Source: Flavobacterium sp. (lineage in GTDB: Bacteria; Bacteroidota; Bacteroidia; Flavobacteriales; Flavobacteriaceae). From it: a DNA stretch of 10,000 nt. Shown here one piece after another: positions 5,882 to 10,000 of the stretch; position 1 is the first letter of the stretch, and every line of letters starts with the position of its first letter. Under the pieces are notes generated by a model. It was not told the DNA's origin, did no database searches, and saw only the letters and a list, made by a program, of their open reading frames with translations. The stretch lies in the NCBI RefSeq assembly GCF_020217025.1, contig NZ_JAIWOF010000183.1, positions 1 through 10,000 of the forward strand. The letters are read 5' to 3'. The position numbers and the translations under genes are program-made.

Positions 5882-6295
5882 ATGAAGAAAACAGTAATAG
5901 TTGTTTTATTTATTATTTCAGCAATTCATTTTTACATTAAATATTATGAGTTGTCCGAGTATAATTGTTATACAGGTAAAATTATTGGTTTTACAGATGT
6001 TAATGTAAGACAGATTGAAAAAAGAGGTGTTAGTTATTTTTCAAGAAAAATTCCTGTAGTTGAATACACCAATGAAGAAGGAAAGAAATTAGTTTATGAA
6101 GATGGAACTAGAGTTTTTTACTCAAATTTTGAAATAAATGAATCTGTAAAAGTTTTAGAAAAGAATAATAATAAATATAATGTTAGAATATATTCCTTTT
6201 TTTACTATTGGATATATTTAATTCATGTAATTGTAATTTTTTTATTGACAACAATAATTTCTGGAGTTATATTTAAGTTTATTTTAAAAAAGTAA
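5882..6295 (+). CDS. Small two-TM protein, DUF3592-like
   Basis: The protein has 137 residues and the layout helix (about 4-20), extracytoplasmic domain (about 21-107), helix (about 108-133). The middle part carries YTGKIIGFTDV, then IPVVEYTNEEGKKLVYEDG and INESVKVLEKNNNKYNVRIYS. This order (a TGxIxG strand, a P-V-V-E-Y-T strand, then a V-x-V-L strand followed by an R-I strand) is like DUF3592 proteins, which are small envelope proteins of unknown role; the match is by eye. The gene is very AT-rich, with long runs of A and T codons, more so than the ferredoxin before it or ychF after it. The ATG at 5882 follows the ferredoxin terminator by 2 nt, so read-through or an unseen promoter inside the ferredoxin gene would be required, or a later start is used (no convincing later ATG exists in this frame). 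Confidence 0.7.
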   Translation: MKKTVIVVLFIISAIHFYIKYYELSEYNCYTGKIIGFTDVNVRQIEKRGVSYFSRKIPVVEYTNEEGKKLVYEDGTRVFYSNFEINESVKVLEKNNNKYNVRIYSFFYYWIYLIHVIVIFLLTTIISGVIFKFILKK

Positions 6296-6350
6296 AAGAA
6301 GTTTAATTAATTGATTTCATTTAAAATTCCTGATTCTCATTTAAATTTCT

Positions 6351-6358
6351 TATATTTG
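6351..6358 (+). promoter_or_regulatory. -7 box of the carboxypeptidase-regulatory-like gene
   Basis: TATATTTG fully matches the Bacteroidota -7 consensus TAnnTTTG. It ends 18 nt before the ATG at 6377, giving a leader of about 12 nt. The -33 position has TTCC rather than TTG. Its location downstream of the in-frame TTG at 6311 argues that 6377 is the true start. Confidence 0.5.
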
Positions 6359-6376
6359 ATTGATAATCGGGAATTT

Positions 6377-7576
6377 ATGATAAAAAAACTTACTTTTTTA
6401 TTATGGTTTTTCACTACTTTCGTCTTTTCACAAAATCTCGAGTTTACCATAATTGTGAAAGATTTCGATACCGATTTGCCTATTGAGGAAGTTACAATTA
6501 CAGCTCTCAAAACTCGTCAAGGCTTTTTAACCAACAAAGAAGGAAAAGCGATTATTAGCCTAACTCGATCTTCCGATTTAGAATTCATTCACTCCTCCTA
6601 CAAGACTCTTGTGGTGAAATTTGCAACCTTAGATAAAAAGGAAAATGTAGTGTATTTAGAGCCTAATACACAACAATTAGATGAATATATCATTACTAAA
6701 GATCATCCTCAAGAAATCTTAAAAAGAATTATTGAAAATTCTAAAGAGAAAATCACCATTCCAATAAGTTTGAAAGTGTATTTGCACGAATTTTATAAAC
6801 AAGATAATCAAATCGTTTTTTTTAATGATGGATTGATAAATTTTCAAATTTTAGGAAATGAGAAAGCTATAAAAACGGATATTTTAATAGAACAAAATCG
6901 TGCTGTTGGTGTTTTAGATGGTGATATTGATGCCGATGTTTTAGGTTACGATTTGAATAACATCATCGAAAATTATTATCAATTCAAATATCTAGAGGAA
7001 GTACTCGATGCTAGAGCAAAGAAGATTTATGATTTTTCAGTAAAAACCTATCCTTCTAACGAAGATTATTTGGTAATTAAAATTGTTCCATTGCCTGAAT
7101 CTAAAGGAATTTTGTCTGACTTTATGGTGGTTTATGATAGCAATAAAAAGTTGATAATCGAAGTTAGCTCGTATGTAACTCCAGACCGACTTCAAACTTA
7201 TAAAGAAAGCATGTTTGCTTCCAGAAAAGTATATAAGTTAGAATTTAAAAATACGTTCCGATTAGAAGGTAATTACTATTATTTAGCCAATTCTAAAGAA
7301 GTTATTGGTTTTGAAAAGAAGTATAAAAATAAAGAACGAAGAATAGAAGTCAAGAATCACATGGTAATCACCGATTTCAACAAAAAAACTTTTGAATATG
7401 GTGAAAAAAACATTTTCAAAGGAAAATCGCTTATCAATAAAAAGACTTCGTTTTTTACTGATTATTGGGATATCGAATCAGGATTTGCTTCTACTTCAGA
7501 AGAAAAAGCAATTATTGAACGATTAGGAAAAGGCAACGAAGAAAACCAAAACGAAGTCGAAAATCCTAAAGAATAA
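6377..7576 (+). CDS. Exported protein with carboxypeptidase-regulatory-like domain
   Basis: From the ATG at 6377 the protein has 399 residues and begins with a clear signal peptide (MIKKLTFLLWFFTTFVFSQ, likely cut near residue 18). An in-frame TTG at 6311 would add 22 residues and bury that signal, so it is rejected. Residues about 20-95 form a beta-sandwich of the CarboxypepD_reg-like type: FTIIVKDFDTDLPIEEVTI, then LTNKEGKAII and a closing VVYLEPNTQQLDEYII, the sequence seen at the N terminus of many Bacteroidota SusC/TonB receptors. No TonB plug or barrel follows; instead about 300 residues of mixed, charged sequence begin at PQEILKRIIENS. This arrangement is found in Bacteroidota proteins of unknown function in the periplasm or at the outer membrane. 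The C terminus is highly charged (GNEENQNEVENPKE) and there is no type IX secretion-type tail domain that I can see. Confidence 0.85.
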   Translation: MIKKLTFLLWFFTTFVFSQNLEFTIIVKDFDTDLPIEEVTITALKTRQGFLTNKEGKAIISLTRSSDLEFIHSSYKTLVVKFATLDKKENVVYLEPNTQQLDEYIITKDHPQEILKRIIENSKEKITIPISLKVYLHEFYKQDNQIVFFNDGLINFQILGNEKAIKTDILIEQNRAVGVLDGDIDADVLGYDLNNIIENYYQFKYLEEVLDARAKKIYDFSVKTYPSNEDYLVIKIVPLPESKGILSDFMVVYDSNKKLIIEVSSYVTPDRLQTYKESMFASRKVYKLEFKNTFRLEGNYYYLANSKEVIGFEKKYKNKERRIEVKNHMVITDFNKKTFEYGEKNIFKGKSLINKKTSFFTDYWDIESGFASTSEEKAIIERLGKGNEENQNEVENPKE

Positions 7577-7634
7577 CTACTTCGTCATCATATTTAATCT
7601 TTTGGGTGTAATTAGTTTTGTTTATAGATTTTCG

Positions 7635-7699
7635 TCACTTCGAGTGATTTTTAAAAGTAAAAATGCTAATTTTTAGTTTTAAAAATAGTATCGAGAACT
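7635..7699. repeat. Nested palindrome, Flavobacterium-type dispersed repeat; may act as terminator
   Basis: This is a long nearly continuous hairpin. ATTTTTAAAA (7647-7656) pairs with TTTTAAAAAT (7677-7686). After one mismatch, TAAAAAT (7658-7664) pairs with ATTTTTA (7669-7675) around a GCTA loop. Outside, TCGA at 7640-7643 can pair with TCGA at 7691-7694. The flanks, CACTTCGAGTGATTTTT on the left and GTATCGAGAACT on the right, resemble a dispersed intergenic repeat I remember from Flavobacterium genomes. A shorter alternative hairpin (TCACT 7635-7639 with AGTGA 7643-7647, then T5) could act as a terminator for the gene ending at 7576. The rest of the 299-nt gap (7577-7875) holds the ychF promoter and leader. 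Confidence 0.6.
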
Positions 7700-7771
7700 A
7701 TAGAAATTATAATTTTTATTACTGTTCTTGCATTTTATATATTTCCATTCAATGCGTTTTTATTTAATACT

Positions 7772-7801
7772 TTGATACTAATTAGGATTAAAGTATATTT
7801 G
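7772..7801 (+). promoter_or_regulatory. Promoter of ychF
   Basis: TTG at 7772-7774, a 19-nt spacer, and TATATTTG at 7794-7801 match the Bacteroidota consensus. The start of transcription would be near 7808, giving a leader of about 68 nt. A 7-bp inverted repeat, ATACTTT (7767-7773) and AAAGTAT (7790-7796), overlaps both promoter boxes and could be an operator or chance. Confidence 0.65.
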
Positions 7802-7826
7802 CGCACTTTTAAAAATTACATTCAGA

Positions 7827-7856
7827 ATGAAACGCTTTGCGTTACATATCACTTAA
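7827..7856 (+). other. Possible 9-codon leader ORF upstream of ychF
   Basis: Within the predicted ychF leader, an ATG at 7827 opens a short frame encoding MKRFALHIT and ending in TAA at 7854-7856, 19 nt before the ychF ATG and out of frame with it. A 5-bp hairpin (AACGC 7831-7835 with GCGTT 7839-7843) lies inside it. There is no ribosome-site evidence, and a chance ORF is likely. Confidence 0.25.
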
Positions 7857-7875
7857 TAAAAAATATCAAATAGAT

Positions 7876-8970
7876 ATGAAAGCAGGAATTGTAGGATTAC
7901 CAAATGTTGGAAAATCAACTTTATTTAATTGTTTATCAAACGCTAAAGCGCAAAGTGCTAACTTTCCGTTTTGTACTATAGAACCTAATATTGGAGTAGT
8001 AAACGTTCCAGATCCACGTATTGCTCGTTTAGAGGAATTGGTAAAACCAGAGCGTGTTCAAATGGCAACGGTAGATATCGTAGATATTGCAGGTTTAGTA
8101 AAAGGAGCAAGTAAAGGAGAAGGTTTAGGTAATCAATTCTTAGGAAACATTAGAGAATGTAACGCCATTATTCACGTTTTACGTTGTTTTGATAACGATA
8201 ATATCGTACACGTTGATGGTAATGTAAATCCAATTCGCGATAAAGAAACGATTGATATCGAATTGCAATTAAAAGACTTAGAAACAGTTGAAAAACGTTT
8301 GGAAAAAACCAATCGCGCTGCAAAAACAGGAAACAAAGAAGCACAAGCTGAAAAAGCTTTGTTAGATAGAATTCGCGAAACTTTATTGGCTGGAAAATCA
8401 GCTCGTACAGTAGTTCCTCAAAATCAAGATGAGGAAGAAATGTTAGAAAGTTTCCAATTAATCACAACAAAACCAGTTTTATATGTTTGTAATGTGGACG
8501 AAGCTTCTGCAGTAAACGGAAACAAATATGTAGACCAAGTTCGTGAATTAGTTAAGGATGAAAATGCTGAGGTAATCGTTCTTTCAGTAGGAGCAGAAGC
8601 AGATATTACAGAATTAGAAAGCTATGAAGAGCGTCAAATGTTTTTACAAGATATGGGATTAACTGAGCCAGGTTCGGCAGTGTTAATTCGTGCAGCTTAT
8701 AAATTATTAAAATTACAAACCTATTTCACGGCTGGTGTTAAAGAAGTTCGTGCTTGGACAATCAACATCGGAGATACAGCGCCAAAAGCAGCAGGAGTAA
8801 TCCATACTGATTTCGAAAAAGGATTTATCCGTGCAGAAGTTATCGCATTCGAAGATTTCTCAAACTACGGTTCAGAAGCTAAAGTAAAAGAAGCAGGAAA
8901 ATTAAGAGTAGAAGGAAAAGAATACATTGTAAAAGATGGTGATGTAATGCATTTCCGTTTTAATGTGTAA
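7876..8970 (+). CDS. ychF: Redox-regulated ribosome-binding ATPase YchF (OLA1 family)
   Basis: This is a universally conserved P-loop ATPase of the Obg group that binds ribosomes and is linked to oxidative-stress responses in E. coli and humans. From the ATG at 7876 it has 364 residues, the usual length (E. coli 363), starting MKAGIVGLPNVGKST with the P-loop at 7-15. A TTG at 7837 in the same frame would add 13 residues before this invariant start and is rejected. The switch II motif is DIAGLVKGASKGEGLGNQFL (70-89). The base-recognition motif is NVDE (206-209) instead of the GTPase NKxD, in line with ATP preference. A helical coiled segment occupies about 125-175, and a TGS domain about 281-364 (TYFTAGVKEVRAWTI...APKAAGVIHTDFEKGFIRAEV). 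It is followed after 2 nt by an outer-membrane protein gene. Confidence 0.98.
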   Translation: MKAGIVGLPNVGKSTLFNCLSNAKAQSANFPFCTIEPNIGVVNVPDPRIARLEELVKPERVQMATVDIVDIAGLVKGASKGEGLGNQFLGNIRECNAIIHVLRCFDNDNIVHVDGNVNPIRDKETIDIELQLKDLETVEKRLEKTNRAAKTGNKEAQAEKALLDRIRETLLAGKSARTVVPQNQDEEEMLESFQLITTKPVLYVCNVDEASAVNGNKYVDQVRELVKDENAEVIVLSVGAEADITELESYEERQMFLQDMGLTEPGSAVLIRAAYKLLKLQTYFTAGVKEVRAWTINIGDTAPKAAGVIHTDFEKGFIRAEVIAFEDFSNYGSEAKVKEAGKLRVEGKEYIVKDGDVMHFRFNV

Positions 8971-8972
8971 AT

Positions 8973-9623
8973 ATGAAGAAATTATTTTTTGTAATTATTT
9001 TTATTTGCTTTCCACTAGTATTGGTAGCTCAAGATAAAATTAAATTTGGAGTAAATGGAGGTTTAAATTATGCTAGTCTTAGAGGAAATGATTTGGCTGA
9101 AGATTTAGATCCAGGTATTTCTTATTTAGTGGGAGTTTCGGCTGAATATTTCTTAAAAGAAAACTTGTCAATTTCAGCTAATTTAAACTATGAAAATAAA
9201 ACGGCTAAAGATAATGGAAATGTTTATCTAATTGATGAATATGGATTTCCTACAATGATTAAAAGTGATTCTAAATCTATTTACAACTATTTAGTATTGC
9301 CCGTTTATGTAAATTATTATTTTGGTAAAAAAGACGATTTCTATGTTAATGGAGGTATGTTTTTAGGTTATCTATTAAATTCTAAACTCACTTCGAAAAA
9401 TTCTGAAAATGACACTGATACAATAGATATGAATAAGAAAATTGATGCAGGATTGGTTTTTGGATTTGGAAAGGTATTTCAACTAAATGATAAAAATGAG
9501 TTAAAATTAGAGATTAGAGAAAATTTGGGTTTGGTAAATACAAGCGATGTTGATGTATATAACGATGGAACAATAAAAACAAATTCACTTAATTTAATTT
9601 TAAATTGGAATTTTAATTTATAG
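8973..9623 (+). CDS. Outer-membrane beta-barrel protein (PorT/OMP_b-brl type)
   Basis: The protein has 216 residues and a signal peptide (MKKLFFVIIFICFPLVLVAQ, cut near residues 19-20). The rest alternates amphipathic beta strands: KFGVNGGLNYASLRG (24-38), then ISYLVGVSAEYFL, NLSISANLNYENK, YLVLPVYVNYYFG and DFYVNGGMFLGYLL. KIDAGLVFGFGKVF and ELKLEIRENLGLV complete the pattern. It ends with LNLILNWNFNL, like the C-terminal strand recognised by the BAM machinery. The pattern and size fit an 8-stranded barrel of the porin-family/PorT-like type common in Flavobacteriia; the specific function is unknown. The ATG lies 2 nt after the ychF stop, so it is co-transcribed with ychF, and a strong terminator follows. 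The link between the two products is probably only transcriptional. Confidence 0.9.
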   Translation: MKKLFFVIIFICFPLVLVAQDKIKFGVNGGLNYASLRGNDLAEDLDPGISYLVGVSAEYFLKENLSISANLNYENKTAKDNGNVYLIDEYGFPTMIKSDSKSIYNYLVLPVYVNYYFGKKDDFYVNGGMFLGYLLNSKLTSKNSENDTDTIDMNKKIDAGLVFGFGKVFQLNDKNELKLEIRENLGLVNTSDVDVYNDGTIKTNSLNLILNWNFNL

Positions 9624-9656
9624 ATAATATTCAGAACCGAGTTAAAGAAAATAAAC

Positions 9657-9686
9657 AAACCGTTGAAGCTTTTCAGCGGTTTTTTT
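9657..9686 (+). terminator. Intrinsic terminator of the ychF-barrel operon
   Basis: An 11-bp stem pairs 9657-9667 (AAACCGTTGAA) with 9672-9682 (one G-U pair) around the loop GCTT, followed by a T run to 9686. It lies 34 nt after the stop codon at 9621-9623 and shields the next gene. Confidence 0.92.
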
Positions 9687-9725
9687 GTGGCACAAAATTT
9701 GCCTTTGGAATCAAAACAAACTATC

Positions 9726-10000
9726 ATGAAAAATCTCTTAATTTTATCGGCAATAATGCTATTTTATGCTTCTTGCAAAGAACGATCGGCACACCCTATT
9801 GGTAACACATATTATTATCAAGAACCACAACCTATCAATGATTCAGAGTTAAATTCAATTCCAAATAAATATTTAGGATTGTATGTAAATGAAGATTCTA
9901 TCTATTTGAATGTTTCAAAAAGAATGATTGTAGAAGAAAGTTTTTTTAAATTCCGAATTCATAAAAATAGTTTAGATTCGATTGCTGATGAAATTGTGAG
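9726..10000 (+). CDS. Lipoprotein of unknown function, N-terminal part (3' end outside window)
   Basis: The frame opens with ATG at 9726 and stays open to the right edge, giving 91 complete codons. It starts MKNLLILSAIMLFYASC, a lipoprotein signal with the lipidated Cys at position 17; the -3 residue is Tyr, which is less usual but tolerated in Bacteroidota. After the Cys comes KERSAHPIGNTYYYQEPQPIND, a flexible polar linker, then a beta-rich start of a domain (KYLGLYVNEDSIYLNVSKRMIVEESFFKFRIHKNSLDSI). I do not recognise the family. It follows the terminator of the ychF operon by 39 nt, so it should have its own promoter; TGCCTTTG at 9700-9707 is one base off the -7 consensus, 18 nt before the ATG, but no -33 TTG is suitably placed. 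Confidence 0.8.
   Translation, partial: MKNLLILSAIMLFYASCKERSAHPIGNTYYYQEPQPINDSELNSIPNKYLGLYVNEDSIYLNVSKRMIVEESFFKFRIHKNSLDSIADEIV

Noticed and set aside
6311..6376. In-frame TTG start at 6311 extending the carboxypeptidase-regulatory-like protein by 22 residues
   Set aside because: It would place a polar stretch before a textbook signal peptide starting at the ATG 6377, and the -7 box at 6351-6358 lies downstream of it.
7837..7875. In-frame TTG start at 7837 extending YchF by 13 residues
   Set aside because: YchF proteins begin with M-x-x-G-I-V-G-L-P-N-V-G-K-S; the ATG at 7876 gives exactly this start and the usual length of 364.
9700..9707. TGCCTTTG as promoter of the last lipoprotein gene
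   Set aside because: One base off the -7 consensus and without a suitably spaced -33 TTG; mentioned in the gene entry but not listed as a separate feature.
9479..9727. 82-residue minus-strand open frame across the end of the barrel gene and its terminator
   Set aside because: It runs through a strong terminator hairpin and is antisense to a well-supported outer-membrane protein.

Overview
The window looks like chromosomal DNA from a member of the Flavobacteriaceae, most likely Flavobacterium or a close relative. The DNA is AT-rich. Genes lack clear Shine-Dalgarno sites, and several starts are preceded by the Bacteroidota-type promoter (TTG, 19-20 nt, TAnnTTTG). The proteins also fit this clade: DUF6146- and DUF6787-like proteins, a stand-alone LuxC-type acyl-CoA reductase beside a ferredoxin, and a signal-peptide protein with a carboxypeptidase-regulatory-like domain. 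The species cannot be named from sequence reading alone.

Layout, left half (1-5390). The window opens with the 3' end of a plus-strand membrane-protein gene, which meets the minus-strand block at a two-way terminator. The minus-strand block, read in its own direction from right to left, contains: a LuxC-like acyl-CoA reductase (5390-4329), overlapping by 4 nt a small membrane protein with a PH-like soluble part; then serC (3709-2639) and serA (2591-1635), two of the three steps of serine synthesis; then a Gly-rich protein with an EF-hand-like loop (1596-1042), closed by a terminator; then a lipoprotein/membrane-protein pair (DUF6146-like and DUF6787-like). An unusual 7-bp tandem repeat, TAGTAAN, begins exactly at the serC stop codon.

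Layout, right half (5398-10000). A 109-bp divergent region holds two oppositely directed promoter elements and an 8-bp inverted repeat. The plus-strand genes are: a 2[4Fe-4S] ferredoxin with its own terminator; a small two-TM protein whose ATG sits 2 nt after that terminator; a secreted protein with a carboxypeptidase-regulatory-like domain; a 299-bp gap with a nested palindrome resembling a Flavobacterium dispersed repeat; the ATPase gene ychF, followed 2 nt later by an outer-membrane beta-barrel gene; a strong terminator; and the start of a lipoprotein gene that runs off the window.

Most of the content is ordinary core genome: serine synthesis, YchF and a ferredoxin. I see no phage, insertion sequence, CRISPR array, RNA gene or obvious defence system. 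The points that deserve a second look are mainly regulatory or structural: the heptamer repeat, the shared divergent promoter region of the reductase and ferredoxin, the terminator against a start codon, the nested palindrome, and a possible leader ORF upstream of ychF.
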